NCBI GenBank assembly: GCA_902493985.1
Contig: CABURR010000030.1
Coordinates: 1-25,134, forward strand
DNA: 25,134 bases
Source of the DNA: an uncultured Collinsella sp.
GTDB taxonomy: Bacteria; Actinomycetota; Coriobacteriia; Coriobacteriales; Coriobacteriaceae
Reading direction: 5' to 3'
How positions within the stretch are numbered: position 1 is the stretch's first letter; the number at the start of each line of letters is the position of its first letter. A program made the position numbers and the translations under genes. Below, piece by piece: positions 14,051-20,922 of the stretch. The notes under the pieces are model-generated. The model was not told where the DNA came from. It saw only the letters and a list, made by a program, of their open reading frames with translations, and searched no databases.

Positions 14051-16814
14051 ACTCGGCGCTCTTGAGGGCGCCGACCATGTCGATCTTGTTGAGCGTTCGA
14101 TTGGTGGCAAGGTTGACGATAAACGTAAAGCCGAAGGAAAGCACCACGGCAAGCACGTAGCTCAGCGGCTCGACCTCAACATCAAAATACAGCGACGGCA
14201 TCTGCAAAATGTAGGTAAAGCTCTCGGCCAGCAAGCCACCCAGCGGCACGCCCAGCGCGGCGCCAATCGCCGTGAGGATCAACGTCTCCTTGTTGACGTA
14301 ATGGTGCACCTCACCGCGACGGAAGCCCAGCACCTTAATGGTCGCCAGCTCGCGCTCGCGCTCGGAGATATTCGTGTTGGACAGCGTAAACACCACCACA
14401 AACGACAGGCACGCCGCCATAAAGGTCACGAGCACCACGACCGAATTGATAATCGTAAAGTTCGCCTCGTAGTTCTCCCAATGCTCGGCCGTGCTCGAAA
14501 TCGTGAGCCAACCGTCACTCTTAAGATTCTTGCTAAACGCAATCTGGTCGACCGACGAACCCTTAAGCAGCACAAAGACGCCGTTAAGGCGTGCGCTTCG
14601 ACCGAACGTACGCTCATAGGTGCCCTGCGTCATGTAAAGCGTGTTGCCCAGATAGTTAAGCGAAATGTCGCTGACTTTGAACTTGGCAACATTGAGCGAC
14701 GAATCCTGGACGTGAGCCGTATCGCCCGGCTGAATCCCCAGCACCAGCTGTGAACTTTTGCTCAGATACACGTCTCCGTCACGCAAAGACAGCGGTTCTT
14801 TGGACTCATCCTCCAGGCGCACGTAATCGCCCAAGTCACCCGTGCGGTCATCGGGCACCACGATCAGCTGCACGGTCTCGCTCTTTCCGCCGAATGTAAA
14901 GGTGACGTTGTCGGTCATAATCGGCAGCGTCGAAGTCACGGTCACGTTGGAATCATTGGCCGCGCCGCGCTCATCCAACGCCGCGCACGTCTGCGAAAAA
15001 TCGTCGGGATTGGCGACCGCCAGCAGGTCGTAGCGCGTGATATGCCCGTACTGTTTGGGCGAAAGCGCCACCGACGTGTCGCGAATGCCCATACCGCAGA
15101 TCACGAGCGCTGTGCAGCCGGCGATACCGAAGATGGTCATAAAGGCGCGCTTTTTGTAGCGGAACAGGTTACGCGCCGCCACCTTGTTCAAAAAGCTCAT
15201 GCGGCGCCAGATAAAGCCGATGCGCTCAAGCAAGATGCGAGAGCCGGCGCGTGGGGCCTTGGGACGCATGAGCGAGGCTGGGGTCTCGGCCATCTCGTGG
15301 CGGCAGGCGATAATCGTAGCGCCCACCACGCCCACGGCAAACAGCGCCACCGAGACGATTGAGGACACGATGTCGTACGAGAGCAACATCTGGGGCAGCG
15401 AGTACATGTCGTCGAACACCGTAAACAGGAACAGCGGCAGGCCCACAAATCCGATGATATTGCCGAGCACGCCGCCGATCAGACATGCCCACAGCGCATA
15501 GTCCACGTATTTGGACAGGATGCGCCCGCGTGAATAGCCGAGCGCCTTGTACAGGCCAATGAGCGTGCGCTCCTCCTCGACCATGCGCGTGGCGGTGGTA
15601 AGGCTGATGAGCACGGCGACGACAAAGAAGATAAATGGGAAAACCGTGGCGATGGCCTCAATTGACGAGCTATCGCTCTCGACGCTCGAGTAGCTTGCGA
15701 TGTTACCGCGGTCCTGGATGTACCAGGTGCATTCGCCCAGATCGGAAAGCTCGGCGCGGGCATCGGCAAAATGCTGGTTGGCGGCGGCGCGCCGCTGGTC
15801 CAACTCTGCCTGAGCCTGGACGCGCTCCTCGCTGCCCTCGGTCATGCGATTGATGTTGTCCTGTTCAATCCCAAAGAGCATATTCGCCTGGCGCTCGGCC
15901 GCATCCAAGCTTGCCGGCGTGTCGACCGTCAGCTCCTGAACGCGCGCCTTCTCACGCCCCTCGCGGATCTTCTCGATATTGCCCTTGACCTCGTTGATCT
16001 TTGTCGTGTAGGCATCTGAATAGGAGTTAAGACTCTTGGCTCCCTCGACGATCACGTGGACTGCGGAGTAGGAAGAAGATGTCGCGGCATCCTCGCTCAC
16101 ATAGAACTTATAGTCCGCAGCCGAAGCAGCGCGAAAGGCGTTGACTGTCGAGTCGGAGCTCACGTCGGTAGGATCGAGGACCTCGGCCGTAATGGTGTAA
16201 TCGCCCGCGGCAAACTGATCCTTGGCACTTTGGTTGGACGAGCTCGCGTCATTGGCGGCAAAACTCACCGTATCGCCGAGCTTTTTGCCCGAAGCCTTCA
16301 GGAACTTCGAAGTCACCGCGACCTCATCGGCGCTCTCGGGCAAATCGCCGTTCACGAGCACCGGCTGATCGATGTTCTCCTTGGAAAGACTCTGCACGAC
16401 CACGCGCTCGCGCGTTGTGCCCACGGCGGTGTAGGCGGTCTCGGTGTAGATACCCTCGGCCGTCTCGACGCCGTCGACCTCTTGGATAGCCGCAAGATCG
16501 TCGCGCGTAAGGCCATAGGTCGACTGCACGTTAATGTCATAGACATTCTGCTGGTCAAAATAGGCGTCGACCGAATCGCACAGGTCCTCGCAGCCCGCCT
16601 TGAGGCCGCACATCACGCTCACGCCGAGCGCGGTGATCACGACGATAGACAAGAAACGTTTGAGGCTGCCGCGAATCGTGCGGTAGATGCCACGGCGAAA
16701 AACCGTCGGCACCATATCGTTTGAGCTTTGGGCAGTACGGTAGGTCGCGAACTCCCGATCGCGACCCGTGTGCTCCGTATCGTGGTTTTGGCTGTTTTGG
16801 CGATCCTGGTCCAT
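14049..16814 (-). CDS. FtsX-type ABC transporter permease with extracellular coiled coil
   Basis: A membrane protein of 921 residues with two FtsX-like halves. A first membrane span (about residues 55-76) is followed by a large extracytoplasmic domain of some 320 residues. This contains a charged heptad-rich stretch (from about INEVKGNIEKIREGREKARVQ through AQAELDQRRAAANQHFADARAEL) that should form a coiled coil. Three spans follow (about 400-525), then a span near 580-600, a second smaller outer domain, and three C-terminal spans. This is the layout of lipoprotein-extracting or antimicrobial-peptide-resistance permeases. The ATG at 16814 lies just past the ATPase stop codon; a GTG at 16826 in the same frame would overlap the ATPase. 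Partner: the LolD/MacB-like ATPase encoded immediately upstream. Confidence 0.9.
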   Translation of the reverse strand: MDQDRQNSQNHDTEHTGRDREFATYRTAQSSNDMVPTVFRRGIYRTIRGSLKRFLSIVVITALGVSVMCGLKAGCEDLCDSVDAYFDQQNVYDINVQSTYGLTRDDLAAIQEVDGVETAEGIYTETAYTAVGTTRERVVVQSLSKENIDQPVLVNGDLPESADEVAVTSKFLKASGKKLGDTVSFAANDASSSNQSAKDQFAAGDYTITAEVLDPTDVSSDSTVNAFRAASAADYKFYVSEDAATSSSYSAVHVIVEGAKSLNSYSDAYTTKINEVKGNIEKIREGREKARVQELTVDTPASLDAAERQANMLFGIEQDNINRMTEGSEERVQAQAELDQRRAAANQHFADARAELSDLGECTWYIQDRGNIASYSSVESDSSSIEAIATVFPFIFFVVAVLISLTTATRMVEEERTLIGLYKALGYSRGRILSKYVDYALWACLIGGVLGNIIGFVGLPLFLFTVFDDMYSLPQMLLSYDIVSSIVSVALFAVGVVGATIIACRHEMAETPASLMRPKAPRAGSRILLERIGFIWRRMSFLNKVAARNLFRYKKRAFMTIFGIAGCTALVICGMGIRDTSVALSPKQYGHITRYDLLAVANPDDFSQTCAALDERGAANDSNVTVTSTLPIMTDNVTFTFGGKSETVQLIVVPDDRTGDLGDYVRLEDESKEPLSLRDGDVYLSKSSQLVLGIQPGDTAHVQDSSLNVAKFKVSDISLNYLGNTLYMTQGTYERTFGRSARLNGVFVLLKGSSVDQIAFSKNLKSDGWLTISSTAEHWENYEANFTIINSVVVLVTFMAACLSFVVVFTLSNTNISERERELATIKVLGFRRGEVHHYVNKETLILTAIGAALGVPLGGLLAESFTYILQMPSLYFDVEVEPLSYVLAVVLSFGFTFIVNLATNRTLNKIDMVGALKSAE

Positions 16815-16819
16815 GGGCG

Positions 16820-17521
16820 CTACCACTCGATCGTCTCGATAGGCACGGGATTTTGCTGGACCGTCTCGCTCTCCACGCGGCCGCTCTTAAAGCGGATCAG
16901 GCGATCGGCCATGGGCGCCAGTGCGGAGTTGTGGGTGATGATAATGACCGTAATGCCCTGCTTGCGGCAAGTGTCCTGCAGCAACTGCAAGATCTGCTTG
17001 CCGGTTTTGTAGTCGAGCGCACCCGTAGGCTCGTCGCACAAAAGCAGCTTGGGGTTCTTAGCCAGTGCGCGGGCGATGGACACGCGCTGCTGCTCGCCAC
17101 CCGAAAGCTGTGCCGGAAAGTTGCCCAGGCGCTCGCCCAGGCCAACCTGGCGAAGCGTCTGTTCGGCATCGAGTGAATCGGGGCAGATTTGCGCTGCAAG
17201 CTCGACGTTTTCGAGCGCCGTCAGGTTGGGGACCAGATTGTAGAACTGAAAGACAAAGCCGACGTCGGCGCGGCGGTATTCCACGAGCTGTGCCTCGTTG
17301 GCAGAGCTCACGTCGCGCCCGTCCACCGTCACAGTTCCGGAGGTTACCGTATCCATGCCGCCCAGAATGTTGAGAGCCGTGGTCTTGCCGGCACCCGAAG
17401 CACCCAAAATGATGGCGAGCTCGCCGCGCTCGACCGTAAAGCTTGCGCCGTCGAGTGCATGAATGCGGGCGTCACCCTCGCCGTATGCTTTGATGACGTC
17501 TTTGAATTCGATATAGGCCAT
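16820..17521 (-). CDS. ABC transporter ATP-binding protein (MacB/LolD type)
   Basis: A 233-residue ATPase with Walker A GASGAGKTT, Q-loop FQFYNL, signature LSGGEQQRVSIA, Walker B LLLCDEPTGALD and H-loop ITHN. LSGGEQQRV with DEPTGALD is diagnostic of the LolD/MacB/FtsE branch that works with FtsX-like permeases, which agrees with the next gene. The pair probably acts by mechanotransmission on cell-wall or peptide substrates and not by classical transport. GGGAA lies 8 nt before the start. No two-component system is adjacent, although many such exporters have one. The dispersed repeat at 17576-17610 sits upstream. Confidence 0.93.
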   Translation of the reverse strand: MAYIEFKDVIKAYGEGDARIHALDGASFTVERGELAIILGASGAGKTTALNILGGMDTVTSGTVTVDGRDVSSANEAQLVEYRRADVGFVFQFYNLVPNLTALENVELAAQICPDSLDAEQTLRQVGLGERLGNFPAQLSGGEQQRVSIARALAKNPKLLLCDEPTGALDYKTGKQILQLLQDTCRKQGITVIIITHNSALAPMADRLIRFKSGRVESETVQQNPVPIETIEW

Positions 17522-17575
17522 CGATCAATTCCCATCTGGTCGGATAACTCTTTAGTATTACCCATTTCCCACCGA

Positions 17576-17610
17576 CCAAAAAGGGACAGGTTGATTTTGG
17601 CAGGTTTTAT
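17576..17610 (-). repeat. Dispersed repeat (AAAACCTGCCAAAAT family) copy 4, inverted
   Basis: Read on the minus strand it gives ataaaacctgccaaaat, then caacctgtcccttttt and gg. It lies in the gap between the LolD-like ATPase gene and the GyrI-like gene. The rest of 17611-17722 shows nothing I recognise. Confidence 0.8.
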
Positions 17611-17722
17611 ATGGGGAAACGGCAGCTATAGATGAGGCGCCGGGGAGGCAGAGAAATCATCAACGGGGTCAGGCCGACCGCCAAACACAACGCACGCATC
17701 TCAATCTGTCAGCCAAATCATT

Positions 17723-17736
17723 CGAACAGCTGTTCG
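17723..17736. promoter_or_regulatory. LexA (SOS) box upstream of the GyrI-like gene
   Basis: CGAACAGCTGTTCG is a perfect palindrome that fits the Gram-positive LexA consensus CGAAC-N4-GTTCG; the mycobacterial form TCGAAC-N4-GTTCGA differs only at its last base. TATGAT at 17746-17751 is a plausible -10, which would put the box over the -35 region, a normal place for LexA repression. The gene start is 56 nt downstream. Confidence 0.7.
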
Positions 17737-17792
17737 TTTCTATGATATGATTCCGCTATCTAAGCAGGCCAATTCGCAGAAAGGCGGCCAAC

Positions 17793-18431
17793 ATGGCGTT
17801 CGACTTTAAGAAGGAATGCAAGGAGCTCTACAAACCTGCAAGCAAGCCGAGTATCGTAACTGTCCCGCCTATGAGCTACGTTGCCGTTCGCGGAAAGGGC
17901 GACCCAAATACCGAAGGTGGCGAGTATCAAAACGCCCTGCCGCTGCTTTACGGCATCGCCTATACCGTCAAGATGTCGAAGAAAGGCTCAAGGAGTATCG
18001 AGGGCTATTTCGACTTTGTGGTACCGCCGCTCGAGGGTTTCTGGTGGCAAGACTCCCCGAGCGGCGACATCGACTATGTACGCAAGGACGATTTCAACTT
18101 TATCTCGTGCATCCGCCTGCCCGATTTCGTCACCCAAGATGACTTTGACTGGGCAGTCGCGGAAGCCACGACCAAAAAGAAACTGGACTTTTCTGCCGTC
18201 GAGCTGCTTAAAGTTGACGAAGGTCTCTGCGTTCAATGCATGCACACCGGGCCCTACGACAACGAACCGGCGACCGTAAACGCTATGCATGAATTAATGA
18301 CCGAGCAGGGCTATGTCCCCGACTTCTCAGACTCCCGTTTACATCACGAAATCTATCTCTCCGATCCACGCAAATGTGCACCGGAGAAACTTAAGACTGT
18401 GGTTCGTCATCCTATCAAGCGCGCTGAATAG
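17793..18431 (+). CDS. GyrI-like small-molecule-binding protein
   Basis: A 212-residue soluble protein of the GyrI-like/AraC effector-binding superfamily (PF06445-type). Seen features are PPMSYVAVRGKGDPNTE near the start, the aromatic EGFWWQD segment in the centre, and MHTGPYDNEPATVNAMHELMTEQGY with HHEIYLSDPRK at the end. These are typical of the roughly 200-residue stand-alone GyrI-like proteins, which bind or hydrolyse small hydrophobic or electrophilic molecules. It is longer than E. coli SbmC/GyrI (157 residues) and lacks a DNA-binding domain. AAAGGCGG precedes the ATG. The perfect LexA-type box upstream predicts DNA-damage induction, as for E. coli sbmC; inhibition of gyrase is not implied by the sequence. 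Confidence 0.88.
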   Translation: MAFDFKKECKELYKPASKPSIVTVPPMSYVAVRGKGDPNTEGGEYQNALPLLYGIAYTVKMSKKGSRSIEGYFDFVVPPLEGFWWQDSPSGDIDYVRKDDFNFISCIRLPDFVTQDDFDWAVAEATTKKKLDFSAVELLKVDEGLCVQCMHTGPYDNEPATVNAMHELMTEQGYVPDFSDSRLHHEIYLSDPRKCAPEKLKTVVRHPIKRAE

Positions 18432-18503
18432 CGTTGGGCGCCGTTCCGCGCATCAGGTTTTAGGCCAGGCAATCAGCCGCTCCAAGGTCATCTGGCAGCT
18501 TCC

Positions 18504-18530
18504 TTGACGCAGGTCATCGTATCTTATAAT
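18504..18530 (+). promoter_or_regulatory. Strong promoter upstream of the Abi leader RNA
   Basis: TTGACG at 18504-18509 and a perfect TATAAT at 18525-18530 are separated by 15 nt, slightly short. Transcription would begin near 18537, just before the structured segment. Confidence 0.55.
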
Positions 18531-18543
18531 TTTATGTCTCTAA

Positions 18544-18599
18544 AGCTGGAAAGCCTCTCAACGATGCGCAACTCCAGCTCTTTTTATATCAAGAGGCTT
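18544..18599 (+). ncRNA. Putative pseudoknot leader RNA of an Abi_2 gene
   Basis: Two stems interleave. AGCTGGA (18544-18550) pairs with TCCAGCT (18573-18579), and AAGCCTCT (18551-18558), located inside the first loop, pairs with AGAGGCTT (18592-18599). This is H-type pseudoknot topology with loops of 0, 14 and 12 nt; a zero-length first loop is strained, so the stems may instead be alternatives. The first hairpin plus CTTTTTATAT resembles an intrinsic terminator, and the second stem covers AGAGG, the ribosome site of the Abi frame. Structured RNAs upstream of AbiF-type genes are known; membership here is inferred from position and form. Confidence 0.5.
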
Positions 18600-18601
18600 A
18601 A

Positions 18602-18727
18602 ATGAAATACCAGAAGTCGTGGATATCCATCAACGAACAGATAGCACTATTGACAGAAAACAAGGGTCTTAAGTGCTCTGATCAAAGCGAACTCGAGCAA
18701 GCTTTGGTCGAAGTCGGCTACTACAGG
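18602..18727 (+). pseudogene. 5' remnant of an Abi_2 family (AbiD/AbiF-like) abortive-infection gene
   Basis: The first 42 codons read MKYQKSWISINEQIALLTEN and continue to EVGYYR. This reproduces the N-terminal signature of Abi_2 proteins: K-x-W/Y-x-S-I-x-x-Q-I-x-L-L, then a helix, then IGYYR, normally followed by LSGYW. Full-length members have about 300 residues. Here recognisable sequence ends near 18727, and the frame then runs antisense through the end of the methyltransferase gene, whose stop lies at 18743. The rest has been deleted. AGAGG is placed 5 nt before the ATG and lies within the leader structure. Family members protect against phage by arresting infected cells; this copy cannot do so. 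Confidence 0.6.
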
Positions 18728-18742
18728 CAAAGTACTCGAGCG

Positions 18743-19321
18743 TCACTCCTCGTACGCGCCCTCAAGCCGAAGCAGCCACTCCTTGCGGTCAAGCCCGCCG
18801 GCATATCCGTTGAGCGATCCGTCGGCCGCCACCACGCGATGGCACGGCACGATAATCGAAACTGGATTACGCGCGACCGCAGCCCCCACCGCACGGGGGG
18901 ACACAACGGGCGCTTCATTTCCCGGCACACAATGTCGAGCCGCAATACGCTGGGAGATCTCACCATACGTAGCGACTTCGCCACGCGGGATAGAAAGCAG
19001 CTCAAACCAAACCTCGCGCTGAAACGCCGTGCCGATCATATGCAACGGCGGCGTAAACCGAGGTTCCTGCCCTGCAAAATAAGCATTCAGCCAAGCCCAC
19101 GAACGCTCAAGTACCGAAGAGGCCGCACCATGGGCCGGATTCGCCGACGACATACCGCCAATACCGGAAACCGCGTCGGCGCCTTCAACATGTTCGGAGT
19201 CTTCCCGTAGAAGCGTGGAGCCAAAATGCTCCTGCCCCTCAAACCAAAGTCCCGTCAGACCGCGGCCATCAGCGGCAAGCAGGATTTCGCCCAAAGGCGA
19301 AGCAAACGTCGTCGTGACCAC
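18743..19321 (-). CDS. ogt: Methylated-DNA--protein-cysteine methyltransferase
   Basis: A 192-residue suicide repair protein that transfers the alkyl group from O6-alkylguanine in DNA to its own cysteine. The active-site motif is IIVPCHRVV with the acceptor at Cys160; GEVATYGEIS (114-123) and a recognition-helix region (AVGAAVARNP) precede it, and NGYAGGLDRKEWLLRLE follows. A segment of about a dozen residues near 130-141 (HCVPGNEAPVVS) is longer than in most homologues. Translation begins at a GTG (19321) 6 nt after AAAGGAG. The gene converges with the Abi remnant, whose promoter points into it, and has no clear terminator of its own at the 3' side. Confidence 0.93.
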   Translation of the reverse strand: MVTTTFASPLGEILLAADGRGLTGLWFEGQEHFGSTLLREDSEHVEGADAVSGIGGMSSANPAHGAASSVLERSWAWLNAYFAGQEPRFTPPLHMIGTAFQREVWFELLSIPRGEVATYGEISQRIAARHCVPGNEAPVVSPRAVGAAVARNPVSIIVPCHRVVAADGSLNGYAGGLDRKEWLLRLEGAYEE

Positions 19322-19581
19322 CAGCGGCTCCTTTCAAAACTCCGCACCATAATACCGCGAATTGTGCAGACAACCCCAATCGACCCCAAAGTCACCTCGG
19401 GCAGCAGGCGCGAAGCGCCGCAGCTGCCGGCCGCGCCCCACAGTCCCCCAAGGCGGCAGGCGCAAAGCGCCGGGGCCGCCGCCGGGACCAGGGCCCGTAA
19501 CGGCCACGTGCTCCCACATCAGCCCAGCGGCCCCAACCAACAACGGCCCCATCGCAGGCCGCTCGCAGCAGCGTCACCGCA

Positions 19582-19711
19582 GGCGGGGGCCGGGCTTAGC
19601 TTTCAAAACACTCCGCAGACCAGTGTGGCGCCTTGTCCGCGGCTCCGAAGGAGCAGGACAAGGCGCCACACATGGTCGAGGACGTTCTGAAAGCTAAGCC
19701 CGGCCCCCGCC
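19582..19711. repeat. 130-nt palindrome with 24-bp arms and internal hairpin
   Basis: The outer arm starts ggcgggggccgggcttagct and ends ttca (19582-19605); its exact complement is at 19688-19711. Inside, gacca/tggtc (19618-19622, 19673-19677) and a 15-bp pair tgtggcgccttgtcc/ggacaaggcgccaca (19624-19638, 19656-19670) continue the structure to a gctcc-gaa-ggagc tip (42-54 of the same line). It lies 12 nt past the asd stop, so it may terminate asd transcription. The preceding 19322-19581 is very GC-rich, with short repeats of gcgaagcgcc/gcaaagcgcc type, and no gene was found in it. Confidence 0.75.
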
Positions 19712-19723
19712 GGACAGGTCACA

Positions 19724-20749
19724 CTACTCGCAGAGCAGCTTAGCGATCTGGACGGCGTTGGTTGCCGCGCCCTTACGGATTTGGTCGCCGCAGCACCAGA
19801 AGGTGATGCCGCGCGCAGCCTCGGGGTTCGAGATGTCGCGGCGCACGCGACCGACCCAGATCAGGTCCTGGTCGGACGTATCCATCGGCATGGGGAAGCG
19901 ATCGTGCGCATCCTCGGCGCTCATGTCGTCAACCAGCTTCACGCCCGGAGCGGCAGCCAACGCAGCACGGGCCTCGTCAACCGTAATGTCACGCTCGAAC
20001 TCGAGCGTAATGCTCTCGGAGTGCGAGCGCAGCACGGGCACGCGCACGCAGGTGCAGTTCACGCGCAACTCGGGCAGGTGCATGATCTTACGGCCCTCGT
20101 TTTGCAGCTTCATCTCCTCGGAGGTAAAGCCCTCTTCCTTGACGCCGCCAATTTGCGGAATCAGGTTGCTCGCGAGCTGGGCGGCAAATGCGCGCGGCTC
20201 GGGAATCTCCTCGCCACGGCCCAGGGCGGCCAGCTGAGCCTCGAGCTCGGCCATGCCGGGAGCGCCGGCACCCGAAGCCGCCTGATACGTCGAGACGATC
20301 ATGCGCTTCACGCCGGCGAGCCGATGCAGCGGCCACGTGGGAACCAGGCCGATAATGGTCGCGCAGTTGGGATTGGCGATAAGGCCGTGATGCCACTTGA
20401 TGTCGTCGGCATTGATCTCGGGCACAACCAGCGGCACCTCGGGATCCATGCGGAAGGCATGGCTGTTGTCGACCACGACGGCGCCGCGCTTGACGGCCTC
20501 GGGCAGTAGCTCCTTCGCGATGTCGTCGCCGGCGGCTCCAAGTACGATGTCGCAGCCCTCAAAGGCCTCGGGGCAAGCCTCTTCGATCACAATCTGCTCG
20601 CCGCGGAACTCGACGGTCTTGCCCGCAGAACGAGCGCTCGCCAGCAGCTTGAGTTTGCCAACCGGGAACTCCTGCTCGTTGAGGCACTCGAGCATCTGGG
20701 TGCCCACGGCTCCCGTCGCGCCCAAAATAGCAACCGTGTACTGTTTCAT
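19724..20749 (-). CDS. asd: Aspartate-semialdehyde dehydrogenase
   Basis: A 341-residue NADPH-dependent enzyme that reduces aspartyl-4-phosphate to the semialdehyde, the second step toward threonine, methionine, lysine and diaminopimelate. The nucleotide motif GATGAVG (10-16), the catalytic Cys129 in NPNCATI, the SGAG-type segment SGAGAPGMAEL and RVPVLRSHSE with the active-site region are visible. The start at 20749 follows AAAGGGGGAAGC; 29 further residues open upstream (to 20836) run into a hairpin and are rejected. It is encoded downstream of the aspartate kinase gene on the same strand, with 173 nt between, including two stem-loops, so co-transcription is possible but attenuated. Confidence 0.95.
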   Translation of the reverse strand: MKQYTVAILGATGAVGTQMLECLNEQEFPVGKLKLLASARSAGKTVEFRGEQIVIEEACPEAFEGCDIVLGAAGDDIAKELLPEAVKRGAVVVDNSHAFRMDPEVPLVVPEINADDIKWHHGLIANPNCATIIGLVPTWPLHRLAGVKRMIVSTYQAASGAGAPGMAELEAQLAALGRGEEIPEPRAFAAQLASNLIPQIGGVKEEGFTSEEMKLQNEGRKIMHLPELRVNCTCVRVPVLRSHSESITLEFERDITVDEARAALAAAPGVKLVDDMSAEDAHDRFPMPMDTSDQDLIWVGRVRRDISNPEAARGITFWCCGDQIRKGAATNAVQIAKLLCE

Positions 20750-20823
20750 GCTTCCCCCTTTAAAGGTTGTGGCTTTTGCCCGCACGCCGAGCAGGCCGAT
20801 TATTGTTGCCAGTGTATACAAGA

Positions 20824-20850
20824 ACGGGGCGGGCACGAAACCCGCCCCGT
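20824..20850 (-). terminator. GC hairpin between lysC and asd
   Basis: Arms acggggcggg (20824-20833) and cccgccccgt (20841-20850) with a 7-nt loop. The following minus-strand bases (TCTTGTATAC) are only weakly T-rich, so termination may be partial. Confidence 0.45.
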
Positions 20851-20880
20851 CGAAACGAAACCGAAACGAAACGCCCCGCC

Positions 20881-20912
20881 GTAGATTTTTGAGACATGAC
20901 CCAAAAATCTAC
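20881..20912. other. Stem-loop just downstream of the aspartate kinase stop codon
   Basis: gtagatttttg (20881-20891) pairs perfectly with caaaaatctac (20902-20912) around a 10-nt loop, starting 10 nt past the kinase stop. It lacks a T-run outside the stem. It could be a 3' stabiliser or another dispersed palindrome. Confidence 0.5.
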
Positions 20913-20922
20913 CGAGCAGTCG

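Noticed and set aside
18602..19210. Full 202-codon plus-strand frame as a real protein
   Set aside because: Only the first 42 codons look like a protein family (Abi_2); the remainder is antisense to the methyltransferase gene.
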